Shown piece after piece: positions 1-12,840 of a stretch of DNA of 64,000 nucleotides (positions are counted from its first letter, which is position 1; the number at the start of each line of letters is the position of its first letter). The DNA is from Toxoplasma gondii ME49. Taxonomy: Eukaryota > Apicomplexa > Conoidasida > Eucoccidiorida > Sarcocystidae. The stretch is taken from the NCBI RefSeq assembly GCF_000006565.2, contig NC_031477.1, positions 2,884,043 to 2,948,042 on the forward strand, read 5' to 3'. Made by a program: the position numbers and the translations under genes. The notes under the pieces are model-generated. The model did no database searches. It was not told the origin of the DNA and saw only the letters and a list, made by a program, of their open reading frames with translations.

Positions 1-3000
1 TTTCGACCGATGGGGCTTCCCCTACGCACAACTCTGTCACAAGGAGATACGGGTAAGAATCAACGGGAGTAGACATGACGCAAGATCTCTCCCAATTTTT
101 AGTAGCCGTGATCTTGCTACCTTCTGCAGCTTCACTTCGAAGCGGTATCGCACGACAGGACTGAATCAGGGTCACATTTGAGGCGTTCCCCATGTCAGTA
201 ATGTCGACACTTCCCCTCCCTCCGCTCATTTTCACAGAGCCCTCAGGACAAGTACGCAGCCCTTGACTCCACACAAATCCTGTGCTCTTGTTCCGATAAT
301 GATGGTTCACTTCTTCGGGTGTTGCTTCCAACCTTTTCTTGTGGTTTTCGAATCTAAAGAGAAACATGGATATTTCCATATCGTCTCCTTGATTCTGTTC
401 AGTTTGCTTTTGTTTTTGCGATGAGAGCGGAACTACCTTGACTGTAGCCGTGAACGGTACGCCCGGTAGAAAACGCTTAGGAGAGAAGGAGACAGGAGAA
501 AGCATGTACGGCAAACGCCCCACTACAGACGTAGCGGAAATGCGTGTTATATAGCCACCTGGATTTCCCCCATCGGTTTCTGCTTGCCACTCCAACCGGG
601 ATCCATTGCGGAAATCCACACGATGCTCTATACAAACACAACGACGAGGAGAGCTGTTGTCCTCGAAGAGGTTATGCGGTTCTGTGCAAGCGAAACGTAG
701 AAGACTCAGGTCAAAGCTACCAGAGAACTTCCCAGTTTCCATATCTACGGCCAAATCAAGAAGCTGAAGATGAAACAGTTTCTTTCTTGGAACGTACGAT
801 ATCCTTGCTTCAGGCTGCAGTGTTACAAGGCTCCACTCGGTGTCTTCCGCGGCATTCTGCAAACACCGACACCCGCCTGTACAAACTGGTGAATGTGTTT
901 CTGAAAACTCTGTGCTGTCGGCGTTCTTCTGCGACCCAGATGTGTGCCCAGTTTTCGTGGCTGCGTGCCCAGTTCGTCTGTCTGTGGTCCCTGTGCCAAG
1001 GCTTTGAGGTGGTGAAGTAGAGTTATCAAGCGATTGAACTTGCTGGTCGGAAGCCTCTTGCTCCCTACCCCCAACCTGCATAAACGGATCGAAGTAGAAG
1101 GTTTGTTCCACGGGTTGAATCGATGACGCCTCCCTGGGGCTACTGCGCACGAAGTCGGAATTATCTGGCGAGGAACCCTTGGCTTGAGAATCGGCAGTAG
1201 AAGTGAAACGACGAGGTGGTATTTCGTTGGGGGCGGGTGAACGGGGGAAGTCAGGTGAGCGATGTAGAGGAGCACGCGGCTCTTGCGGGAACGAAGGTAG
1301 AGCGTCGCCCAGGCGTACGTCTCTCCTCTGTATTCGGAGTGACAGTGTCACAGTGATTGAAGGTAAAAACAGAGAGGAAGATGAATAATTGTTTCCTGTC
1401 GCTTCCTTGCCAGTTCTCAGTTCAACACCGATCCGCTGTATGGTCCCTTGAGCCTCCAGTTCTCCTTGCGGAGCGACCACAGGAGACACTAAGAGGACAG
1501 GAGGGACGAACTGGACCGATGGAAGTCTTGGAGATGCGAGTACAGGACGTGAGAAGGAACGAACCTTCACTGGGATGATATCAGATCTCTTTCTCCTTTC
1601 CATATGCAACGAGGATGCGGAACTGTCAAAAGCACACAGCAGCGGAGGACTGACTTTCTCCTCCGTCACTGTCACTGAATCGTCACCTTGGGGCTCACCG
1701 GACTCTTCTGCGGCAGATAACTGCCTAACGAAATTAGAAGCTTCTTTGCGACCTCTAGAAATGCTTGAAAAAAGATTAGGCGATGAATCATGTATGCGGA
1801 TGTAATTCCTCATGTGAATATCCTCGTCTTTTTTCAGTTCTAGAGCAGCTGACAGCGACACTATGCGAACCGCGGGCGTCTTCAAAATACGCTGCGTCGC
1901 GCTCCTGGGAATTCGAAATTGAACCGAGAACGATCCATGTTCGCTTAGAGGAACGAGGAACTCGGAACATACATGATCAACGTCTGAAAACGCCTCGGTG
2001 TTCCCCGTGTGGCGGATGCCCTCCTCGTCCGGCCGTCTGTAGCTGACCACGGCCTCTTCCTCCAGCTCGTTCCCCGCCGTAGACTGGTGGACACTTGCTG
2101 CAGACAACGATAACAGGTTTGCACCGATGTCACTGTATCCTATCAGAGGCATGACAACGCCTGTTGCCTGCTGCCTGCTGTTTCGTGTCACTAGGTACTG
2201 TGTGGAATCAAACACGACAGTCCTTGCCGACAGTGCAGCTACGCATGAAGGGGGCATTTCTGACACTGCTTGGGATTCGGTTTCTTTCCCACCTGTTGCT
2301 CGTCCACTAGTCGAGGTATCAGGGGAAGCAGATGACCGCGTCGAGGGTTGTTTCCGTGGAAAGGCTGTTGTAGTCTTCCTGAGCGGGTAGCGGCTCTCCT
2401 CCTCGGACCACCGAAAGGTGAGAAGAACATACAGATCGTTCGAAAAGAAACGTTCATTGATAGCGGTGTGTGAGAGCCTCGCCTCTCGCTCTTTGTCAGA
2501 CCTGTTGTTTCCTATTGTCTTCGCCTCTTGAACACTCTTTCCTTCCGTGTTCCGCCCGGTTGCGAAGTCCAGTCCCAGACTCCAGTGAGGCAAGCATAAC
2601 GGTTCCGTCTTGATATTGCCTTTCTCTTCATTTTCGTTTCTTTTCTCTCCTGAACTCTTCACGTCTCGTGACATCCTGCAAGCATCTGCCCCGGTCACGG
2701 AAATGAAACCAATCATGGTCAGTGTTTCTCCTGGAGCATAGACAAGCTTGTCGCTGAACAGCACAGCTTCCATCTGTTGTCTCTCGTATGAAAAACGAGC
2801 TAACTTGGCAGAAACATCGTCAAACCGTTTTGGAGATATAGTTCCATCTATGGTTTCCTGAACTTTGCTTCTGTGGAAGAAGAGTCCCGCTCGCCGTCTC
2901 GCGGCATCTTCAATCTCAATCCTTTGTTGCCCAGGGTTTCCAGGAATGAAGTATGGACCCCCAACGTAAGCATGGCCGTTAATGCCACGCCGGACGTTTG

Positions 3001-6000
3001 ATGACTGCTTCGGGCTTCCTCTTTGATCTTTGTTGTGATGCCGTTCGATGGGGTCATTCCCCCTGAAATTCTTCTCTTTGTCTGACGAAGTATAGGTGGA
3101 TATCCCAGACGGGGAAGAAGATCCGCCATTTGACGAAAGCTTGTGTAGTCCATTCCCCCCAATACCCTCTCCTCTTTTTACATTTCCTGTTTGGCTTTGT
3201 CCATCAAGTGCCGCTTCATCTTGCAAGGGAGAAAACAAATCACTTGTTGGCGTCGATTTTAGGCTGCGTCCCCGTTCGCCTACTGGATGGGTCGGCCACG
3301 TATGTCTACTGGCTGTTACCACAACATACAGCGGATCGAAAGGATGCACACTTGGAGGTAGAGGAATGCGAACAAATCCTTTATCATCTGTGAACCAGAA
3401 AGCGCTGTTGCTGGCGCCGTCCTCCTCTGCACTGCGATGGTCACCAGAGGAAGGCGAACGTGAAACACCGTCGTGGGCTCGTTTGGTAGTATCTTTATTT
3501 TCTGTTGGCGCCAACGACAATGAACCCCTGAGAATTTCGATTCGTGCGTTTGCGACTGGCCTTGTCGTACCTAGATCAACGACATCAACGAGAATTGCTG
3601 CTGTCCGACTGGTTATTGTGTCTTCTGGGTCTGACAGCCAAGAAGCGTCGGAGGAAAATATCCCATTTTCGCCGGAAGACCACTGCTGGTAGTGGTGAAC
3701 TTCATAGCTAGCAACAATCGTCACGCCAACGCCTAACGAAGTAAAACCAACTAGTGCTGCGGGCGGCATAGGACCTGGGGTCCTCCAAGACTGATCATAC
3801 ATGCCACTCGAGGAACTCGCGTCTCTTCTCCACTGCAGCAATGTTACTGGGGCAGTGTTATGTGGGGGCGAAGTGACGAGAGGAAGGGAAATGAGTCGAC
3901 TGAAAGTTGGGTGCCACGGTGATGACAGTGCCGGAGAAGCCATTATGTCTGCAGAAACCCTGAGAACTTGCGAAGCTGGTCTGAATCAGAAAAGTAAGGT
4001 GCACAGTGTGTTGAGTCTATGTTTTAAAGTTTCACAAATTAGCATATCTACATTTTGAATGTGAGGGGCACATGCACGAAAACGACACTGCGTGGAAACG
4101 ACCAACGAAATATGGAATCTTCGAAAATCGTCGACTCCCATCGTCTATATCACTCACAGAAAGCAGTGAACTGTTAGACCAGTCACTGACAAAACTCATT
4201 ATGAATCCGGTAGAACGAAGCTGGGTTCCAGTTGAGCACCGATCATGTTGCTGGCGCGCCTTTTTCAACAGGGAGTACGGCCTGCTTGCGAATTGTGCGC
4301 TATCCATACCATCGGAGTTTACTGGCGTAAAAACGTAAAAACGGAGATATGAAGGCAAGCGTGGCACTAACAATAGAAGTCAGAACACAACAACCTCTGT
4401 GCAAATGTTTATGCTTGTTCAGATGTCGATGTTTTATTGCGCTATCTTCATAAACACTGGACCGAGGCCAGACATTGCTACAAACAGCAAGTGAGGACAA
4501 AAGGTGTGTTTCCTGCATGTTTGCAATTAGCAATGTGCATCATTTGGAAAAAGGTGCTTATTATAAAATACCACCTGTATTAACTCTGTCGTGGAGATTT
4601 TTTCTCTATCACGTACTTCGCTCGGAAACTACCCTCGATCTAGTTTTAGCCACAGAGACACAATCGTCAAATAAATAGATCCCATTCTCCTGCGTGGGCT
4701 TTGCCCACCCGCAGCTTTCCACCTAGTTCCCGTAAGCATCGTTTGAGGTTATTCCCGCTTCAGGAGTGCCAAACGGTTTATGTAAAGATGACCCTCATCT
4801 AGATTTTACGGTCACCAGTGGGGCCAGCGGTAGTTGAGACTTGAGAAGTATCGTATGTTTGTGGGTGTATCTTTGCGGCATACTCTGTTAAATCACTTGG
4901 GCTTCCGTAAACACAGGCGAAAAAAATCACGCAACATACCTCAGAAGGAGAGAGGATTTCCTATAAAAGTTCACTTCGACAGCTTGAAGAGCCTGAAGAA
5001 GCATTTCTTTCCGACACGTCGCTTCTCGAGTGTCCTCGGAACTGTCACACTCGCCCGTTCGTCGCATGCTATCGTGGCTTCTCCCCCCCTCTTTCTTGTT
5101 GCCTTTTCGAAAGCAGTCATCCAACGGTGTGATGAAGACATCCCATGAATCTGTGCTAGGCGACGAGGGACTTTCAGGGGCCTCCTGTGACGATAGAGGG
5201 GGGAGAGTATCTTCCTTGAATTTGAATGGTGGATCGGGAGGAATGCTTTTGAAAGCCGAGTACACTGTCAACCTGCCCTCGGTTTCCATACGCCCTATGG
5301 ACAATATTACACAATCCGAACCCAGAAGCAGCTCGCGCTCGTGGTCAGAATACAAGATAAAGCCGCTGCCTCAGCAATTAAATGCAAGAACAATCACTGA
5401 CGACATTTCATTCTGAAGCCCATGGAAGTTTCTAGCATGTTATGCGGCGTTAAAAGTAATTCTTTCCAAAACCAGTTACAAACATGCCAACGAACTGTCA
5501 ATAATGATGAAAATTATTTGATTAACATATCAGCAGAGGACAGAAAGCTGCGTTACGTTTGAACTTTTCACTGGATACATTCCTGCGTCACTTAATACAG
5601 ATCGCAAAGACTGAAAATGATCTAATGTGTAACTCCGTTCACGCAAATCAACAGAGCTTTCCCTTTGGGTGCCTTCATGTTCTCTCTGTGAACCCGCTTT
5701 CTGTCTCACCTGCGACGCCCGACGTTGTCAGAGTAGAAAAAGTAGTATATGTTGTTGAGATCTGGGCGCTCAGTTCCATACTCGTGAACATATTGCTCAC
5801 AAAGAACTAATTTCTCTGGCTGCAGAATACGTCAAGCTCAGTTTACCAGTTCTTTCAAACCAAGGTTGTTCAACATAGACAAGCATTAGGCCTAAGCATA
5901 GTTATCCGCGTTTGTTTGCTGGGTACGACGGTGCGACTGTGCCTCCTTACTTTCGACATCCGGCGTAATAGGGAACCAGACCGTTCCAGTGAGCGTCACC

Positions 6001-9000
6001 AAAGAATCTTTTGGGCCTCCCGTCATTTCGAAGTAGATATCACTCTCCGACAACGGCATTCCAAGCCCATCTTCTGGCAGACTTTCATCTTCACTGCATT
6101 GTCGTGTCCTCACCCGCAGATGGTATCTCTTGCGAGGCAGCAGTTCCGGAGAAAACAATTCAAGCAAATGAGTCCCCATGCGCCGGACGTGAATGGGAAG
6201 ATGAACCTTTTGCCTCCGGAATTCCGTTAAAATGAGACATCGGGCAAAATGTGCTGTGCTGAATCCAGTGGGAAGTCCATGAAGTGCCTCAAGACGTAGA
6301 CGTTGGTACTGTGTCTTAATGAAATGCGTCGGTGCCAACGTGACGGTCTCAGTAAATCGAGAGCAATTGCATATGCTCAAATCGCAGACGGTTTGGCCGT
6401 CTGGTGGCTGCGCTTGAGACACACTTGAAGCAACTCTATCTGAGTTCAGTTCGTCCCCTGAAGAACTTACTCGTGGTTCCCTTGTACACGCAAATTTGCA
6501 TGTTTGTGGCGGGCAATTCACACCTGCTGGACACAAACCGAGGCCTTCTCCAAACGCCCGAGGCGAACAGGATGTGAACCGAAATGCCCGCGTTCCGGTA
6601 ATTAAAGCGTTAATTCTTTCTGCTGGCCACCATGCTGATGGATGCGTATTTCTGTAGGTTGCTCTCAAAGCAGATGGTCGCTGTACAGAGCCATTCGTCC
6701 GGAAACCTGATTGATTTGACCATCCGAAACCGTATGGGCCGCTCTGGCTGACGCGATATCTACAAGTAGAGTAAATGCATAGGCCCAACATACAAACTGC
6801 ATACATTCACATGCTTTGTGTGCGGAAATATTGGTAGGACAGGACTCCCTTGACAGCCTCCCCCTCACGCTCCCACTCAGCTAGCGCGCAGCGTGTGTGA
6901 GCACGACATTCCGAAGCAGTGACAGCAGAGATGAATTGTCTACTGAAGCATCCTCCGGCGGAGAGTCTAGCAATCCCGCTGGGGGTGGATACAGCCAATA
7001 TAATCACTTTAAAACATCTGGCGAATCCAGACTCCTTGCCCTTTGTGAAATTTACGGTAGAATGGATATATTCGGCATTTGGATGTATAAATTTCTCCGT
7101 GAACGCAAAAGGAAAAAACGATCATTCTCGACTTTTTGTCACACATCAAAGCCCTATCGTTTCTTCTTGGGGGCACTGACCTCTTGTTTTCTAAGAGAAT
7201 AATTCGATACAGAACATCGGTTCTCAGAGGATTGGGAAAGGTCAGATCGACACATCGGCTCAACCTCTCTGCCTGCTCTTTGATGAAAGGGCCGTTGTCC
7301 TTGCCACCAAACAAGTTATCTCCGTGACGGACGCCAGAATGATTTCGTTCGTCTGCATGACGGTTCCGCCGCTCGCCTCTGGTCAAGAGGTTAACCACTT
7401 CATCAATAGTGCCGACAGCAGACAAACGCCTCCTTTTACGCGGTGCCATTGAATAGTTCTGCTGAGCACCGTTATGCACTTCACCTTCCGCGAGTTGTCC
7501 TCGTGGACAGTCGGCAACTTTGTACGGCACTGGGGGAGGGACTTCGTTCTTCGCTCTACTGCATTGCTCGTGACATTCTCTGACTGCTAGGAAACTCCGT
7601 TGTGGGTCAGTAAGGAGATTTAGATCGATACTAACGGAGAACAGAAGCCTTAGTTTCCCATCGTGTGGCACTTCATAAGCACACTCAAGCAAATCAGCAC
7701 AGGGTCCCTCGCGGAGAGGCTTCCAAAAACCATTAGATGCAGCGGAAGCTCTCACTGATGTGACTGAGGCAATTATAAATCTCAGAGATGCAGTGAAGAA
7801 AGCTTGGAGCACAGTGCTTTCCTGCGGATTGTAGGGAGAAGTGTAGTTTCCTTCGTGTATTCCTTCGTGTTGGTGAGGACTAACCACGTTCCCGTCCACA
7901 TTCTGGTGGTTATTCACAGGGACACACAGGCGTTCTGCAAACAGACTATAGTCTTCGGAAACAGCGTCAGAGAAACGGCTGCGACTTCCACCAAGCTCAT
8001 TATATTTCACTTGAATAATGCAGTCTGTTGGCCAGGGGAGGGACGGATCGAATCTATAGGTTGTGGAGTCAAGTTCCTTCCAAGAACCGGCTATCGCATC
8101 TCCCTCGTTGCCCCTTTCGAGCTTTCGTCCACAAGAGGAAACGGCCCACACTCGAATATAACCACAGCGTGAGTTTTCCACAGCACGTGTTTTCCTGCTG
8201 TCTGCTTCCAAGGAGAGGTCGACGGGACCATTCTCTGGACGATAAGATACGTGAGGACTACGCGGATATTCATACTGAGCAAAAATATCATTCAGAGGAG
8301 AAAGCGTGACTACCAGAGGCTCCGAGTTTTCGAGCAAGCCTGCACGAGGATGGATTACTGTTGGAGTCACTCGTTTTCGTGCAGCAGGAGGGGGGGCGCG
8401 ACCTGGCGGGGGCGAGGGTACTCCACCTCCGCATTGCCTTCTCTCCACGGAGGAATCCGATGGTTCGAGTGTGCTCCCAAGGCAGTTGAAGCTGGATTGA
8501 TTCGTAACCGGTTGTGTTGTTGCCGACTGTGTGTACTGACGTTTGGTCGAGCCACCCCCCCGGGCAACTGTCCGGATGTCTCCGCAGCCACCTACACTCG
8601 TTGACTTCTCTCGGGAACCACGGTAGTAGGTGTCATCTTCACAGACACTCAAGAACGAAGCTGCTTCATTGTTCGGATATTCGTCGTGTGCAACAGCGGG
8701 CCCGGTGTTGCTACTCGGTGAAAAGTAGTACTCACGTCGTTCCTCCTCGGTGAATTGACCAAAGAATGAAGAAGAACTCATATACCCTTCTGCCCGACAA
8801 GGGCTGAGGACGACAAATAACAAGACCACACACACGAACCATTTTCTGCTTTGCGCCAAGCCCCCGAAACCACCTGGAATAAGAGAACAGGAAGAAGCTT
8901 TTCGGCATCTAGATAATAGCCGTCGTTTGACTGGGCGGTTGCAGCCAGCGGACGAGGGAGGCACATGCTGGCGGGCCTTGACTCTACTGCTCAGCCTATA

Positions 9001-9102
9001 TTCGACGGCATTGGTGAAATGACCCCTGTGCGTCCCCCGCTTTGCGTTCACGGCCCGGGAAGGAGCACGTGGCACAGGTCCATGCCAGCCATAGAGGGGC
9101 AT
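1..9102 (-). CDS. Alpha-2-macroglobulin-like secreted/membrane protein (C-terminus beyond left edge)
   Basis: Four exons fit in phase: 9102-7016, 6759-5951, 5369-4940 and 3980 to the edge, giving about 2,430 residues so far. The 7016 donor (GTTTTA) is weak; the other junctions are good. I chose ATG 9102 because it is the last ATG before a hydrophobic segment (WFVCVVLLFVVLSPC, about residues 87-101) that would serve as signal peptide or anchor. Macroglobulin-type signatures are visible: LVYAPGETLTM near 2743-2714, matching the family's Y-x-PGE/Q-T strand, and FLPGVPF near 472-452, matching the 'fkPGlpf' strand that precedes later MG domains. Repeated beta-type segments such as SLPWPTD and ELLPRKRYHLRV in the first two exons recall bacterial-type alpha-2-macroglobulins. 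The family traps proteases, usually through a thioester; that region, if present, lies outside the window. Family membership is inferred from motifs; function here is unknown. It is far larger than typical members (about 1,500-1,900 residues). Confidence 0.7.
4690..4714. repeat. Short inverted repeat (stem-loop) in an intron
   Basis: Arms 4690-4699 and 4703-4714 are complementary over ten pairs with a two-base bulge and a TTT loop. It lies in the 959-base intron (3981-4939) of the alpha-2-macroglobulin-like gene. No function is assigned. Confidence 0.45.
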
Positions 9103-10564
9103 TGTTGGATCCGAAAAAAAACGATTGAAAAAACAATTTACAACATTTTCACGCATGTGTGTCCTTCCCGCGCAAAAATGCAAGCTAGGGCCCTGTAGAG
9201 CTGTGTCGTCATTAGTGGAGACGAAGCTGATGATATCCCTTTTTGGGAACATGCAGTCGCTGCCACCCTTCAATACAAAAACCCATGTGTGTGACACGAC
9301 TGGTCACAGTTGCGGGTGCTGCATGCTTGTATGTTCTATAGTTGCATTGTGGGCATTCAGCAGAGTAGCTTTCCTGTGTCCCTCAATGTCAAAAGATGAA
9401 GACAATTCCGCTTCGACGTGGGACCACGTGAGATACCACCACACTTCTCAAAAACACAAGAAAGCTGAATGGTTCCATAGCGACTAGACATTTTGACGGT
9501 TCTGGGCGGAGCCTAGGGCTCCTCCTGTCGTTTTTGCTTCAAGAAAGTTAGACGTGTTGGTATGCGCTCGTAAGTTAATGCGAAAACTCGTCCCGACGGG
9601 ACTGCTGGCCTGACAAAAACCACTATTTCCGAACATGTCCATTGCGGCACAACACCACATTTTTGCGCACATAGCAGCTAATGCCCGTCATGCCACGCCT
9701 GTTTGCTTCTTCAAGAACAGTGAACAAAAAACGAAAAGGAACTTGGTGCCACGAGGAAAAAAGAGTATAAAATTGAAACAGGGACTGAACACTAACCGTG
9801 AACATAACAGTTTTGTTTTCTGGACCACACTCTCCAACAATCAGACGTGGTTGCCGTTGATTCATCTCTTGCATTTTACGTGATGCAGCGCTGGCTCGCC
9901 CTCTTTTTCCCTAACCCATTTCCCACAGTAAATCGCTCTCTTAGCGGTACGACAGGGAGATGCACAGAATGAGGCATCGTGAAGCGAGCGACAGACAGGA
10001 ACTTCTCGAGTACGCCAAATACAATTGCTGCGCTGCGGGAGTATTACGACTGCCGACGACGTTTTAGGTTGAATCCCTCTTGCTTGCAATGTCAGCTGAC
10101 CAGGGCATCGAGTGATTCCTCACTAGTCTACTGGTTTGACAAATGCCTCGTGGAGTTGTACTCTTAATGACCATCATGGAATGCTAGCCACATGCTAGTA
10201 GCATGGAGAAATTGCGTTGAGTTGTGTCAACGTAGGGCGCAGAAACACGCAACCTCTGGGCACGGTCACAGCGAAATAGGTGGAACCAGAATTGTGGACG
10301 GATACACTCAGTGCGATAAAAGAAAATACAGTTCAGTCGATTGTCGTTGAGGATCTTCAGTCGTTGAGTTTTCCGTTTAATGTGCGGGACTGAGTGTGCA
10401 TAGAGGGATCATGAAATGTCTACCGAAGCGCATGTGGCTATATGTGATTCCAAAACAAATGGATATTCGTTTTAGCAAACAAGCTCTACAAAAACGCATC
10501 CACAGTTGAAGCAAAATGCTATCGGCTCTCTTCTGCATGACGCCGCTGTACGGCGCGTCTTACA
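9103..10564. other. Upstream region of the alpha-2-macroglobulin-like gene; no gene seen
   Basis: This stretch lies between the first ATG of the minus-strand gene and the tRNA. Only short open frames occur, without splice-supported continuity. The minus frame stays open upstream of 9102 to about 9297 but has no better ATG near the hydrophobic leader. The region presumably holds promoter and 5' UTR sequence. Confidence 0.5.
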
Positions 10565-10646
10565 GACAACGTGGCCGAGTGGTTAAGGCGGTGGCCTGCT
10601 AAGCCATTGGGTTCTGCCCGCGCAGGTTCGAATCCTGCCGTTGTCG
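10565..10646 (+). tRNA. tRNA-Ser (anticodon GCU)
   Basis: A complete class II tRNA folds here. The acceptor stem GACAACG (10565-10571) pairs with CGTTGTC (10639-10645), followed by discriminator G. A box-like TGGCCGAGTGGTTAAGG forms the D arm. The anticodon loop CTGCTAA has a GTGGC/GCCAT stem and anticodon GCT at 10598-10600. A long variable arm follows, and the T arm is GCAGG-TTCGAAT-CCTGC (B box). There is no intron and no encoded CCA. It decodes AGC/AGU serine codons. It stands alone between two minus-strand protein genes. Confidence 0.95.
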
Positions 10647-12840
10647 TTTGACATGTATGGCACATCAAAACATTCTGTTTCAGGACCTACATGCTTCGCG
10701 TTCCATGTCCATCGCATGTCGACTGGAGTGGGTTTAATAACATTCATTTGTCCCCTTTCCCTCCTCTTCTTCCACCGCGTGTTTATGCATTTGTTCTCAA
10801 GCTGCAAAGAGCGGCGCTTGTTGACCAATCCTCTGATGAGGGGTTTCATGTATACGCGCGAGGGCCAATGAATTTGGAATGGTCTTGATTTATATGTTCG
10901 TTCCTCCTACCAATAAAAATAAGGAGAGCGCCGCCTGCGTGGTCGGATGGAGAGAGAGTGGGCCGATATTCCACTGGAGGCTGCATGCTCCGGACGAATC
11001 CAGCCGCTTTTCTACATTTTCCGGGCGACCCCTGTCTGGGCCCCTCTGATTTGGAATGGTTCAGTGTCCCGGAGCGAACGAAAGAATGAGTTCTAAACAG
11101 GCACGAAGCTGGTCCAATACCGCTTGATGCGAAAGAGCTCTGTGAACACTAACCTCACGCAAGCTCTCAACCTGTCCACGGACAAATAACCGTCTCCTGC
11201 AAACGCTCACTACATTAGTCGGACTGATCAGGGACATGTCTACCACAGACTATCACGCCTTTTTCAATAGAACCATCTCTTTGCTACTGCAGTGTCCATC
11301 ACCAACCTCTGGCATCTATATCCTCGAAACCACATGCTGGAGGAGCCACAAGATCGACTACAGAGCTGTTCCTTCTCCACTCTGTTGGCGGACGTCTTCC
11401 ACCTACAATGAATGCCTTCTTCTATATCGTGCCATCGAATGACGGCCTGTATCGTTCTATGCAGCGAAGCCATGTAATGAAAAACGACCAGAGATACTTG
11501 ACAACTGTGTAAGAAAAAACGTCACTTTCTTCTGGAGCCTGTTAAGATGCGTCCACCCACTCTAGCCCTTAAAGATCTTCTTTCTTGTTGGGATCCACTG
11601 ACGGGGACGAATGCAACTGGCGAAAGCAATCGTTGCGTCGATACGCTGCAAACGGGGTGGGAAGATAAAAAGGTTGAACGGGCGCTGTGTTGAAATGGGC
11701 CTTGGACGGGATGACGTAGAGCATTGACGGCAGAAGTTTGAAATACCTCGAGAAGAATAACGGCTTCGTGCACTTTGTAAGCACGGCTTCACAATGTCGC
11801 TCCTTATTCTACAGAAAAGAAACACAGAAGCACAGATTGACGAAAAGTGACTAAAATTCTTCGAATTGATGAATTGACCAAAAAGGTCCGGTTGTCAACG
11901 GCACTGGTGCTATAGGATGACAAAACCACGGTAAAAAAAGTCGAACGAGTACCCAGACCGACACCAGTTTCCGAGAGAAGTTCGGACGTAGATCGAAAGC
12001 AGACATCGAAGAACTCTCCTATCATGCCTTATCCTTTGGGAAGACAGGCGTGAGACGTCAAATTCCATTAGCGGGACTGAGGGTCAAAACGAGAACAGCA
12101 GCCACTTTGAGGAACACCTCACCTACCCTGTCCGTCTCTACTGCAGAGCCGGCAAAAATTTAGCCACCTCCTTTCTCGGCAAGGCTTAACAGACGCAGCA
12201 CGAACTAGAAGCTGCAGGACATATATCTAGGTAAGGAATGGCGGCGTCTGTTGAACGTACCTTCGGAATTGTGACGAGCTGCTCGTATCGCGTCTGGACA
12301 TCGACAAAGTCTCGTTGCATCTCCCATGAAATATACAACCACGGGTCTGCATACACAACACCACCGGTGTGGAGACGAGCACGGTGAACGCATCGTTACA
12401 GCTTGGTAACGTGGTGACCGAAATTCAGATGAATAGCATGTGTCAAAAAGACCTGCCGTATTCTTTTTCCAGGTAAAGGTCTAGAACTGTTCAGTGCCCA
12501 CCTCCGAACGAAACGTCGTACTGCGCCGCCAGCTCAAGGAGTCGAGCGTCGTCTGCCTCTGTCCATTCCTTGTTTTCATTCTCCAGTGGTGGTGCCTGTT
12601 TTTTTTTCACAAGCGAGGATGTCGACGGAAAAGTCAATCGAAATACAGAATAAAGGCGACTGACAAACACTCTGTGACGAGTAGCCAGAAATAACGAGCT
12701 TATTCTGGAGAAGACCAGGTCTCACAGAATGCTCTAGTGAAGATACCGACCCCTGAAGACCAGTTATGACTCTCCCCCCGACTGTATAGCTCTGAGGCAT
12801 TTGCTCATCCGTTCGCGCATCCTGTATTCAAAAGGTGACA
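10647..12840. other. Intergenic stretch between the tRNA and the 3' end of the next gene; no gene seen
   Basis: Both strands contain only short open frames with no recognisable motif or phase-consistent exon chain. It likely includes the 3' UTR of the minus-strand gene that ends at 12841. Confidence 0.5.

Noticed and set aside
3096..3692. 198-residue plus-strand open frame
   Set aside because: It lies opposite the continuous coding frame of the alpha-2-macroglobulin-like exon (3980 to the edge), which carries family motifs.
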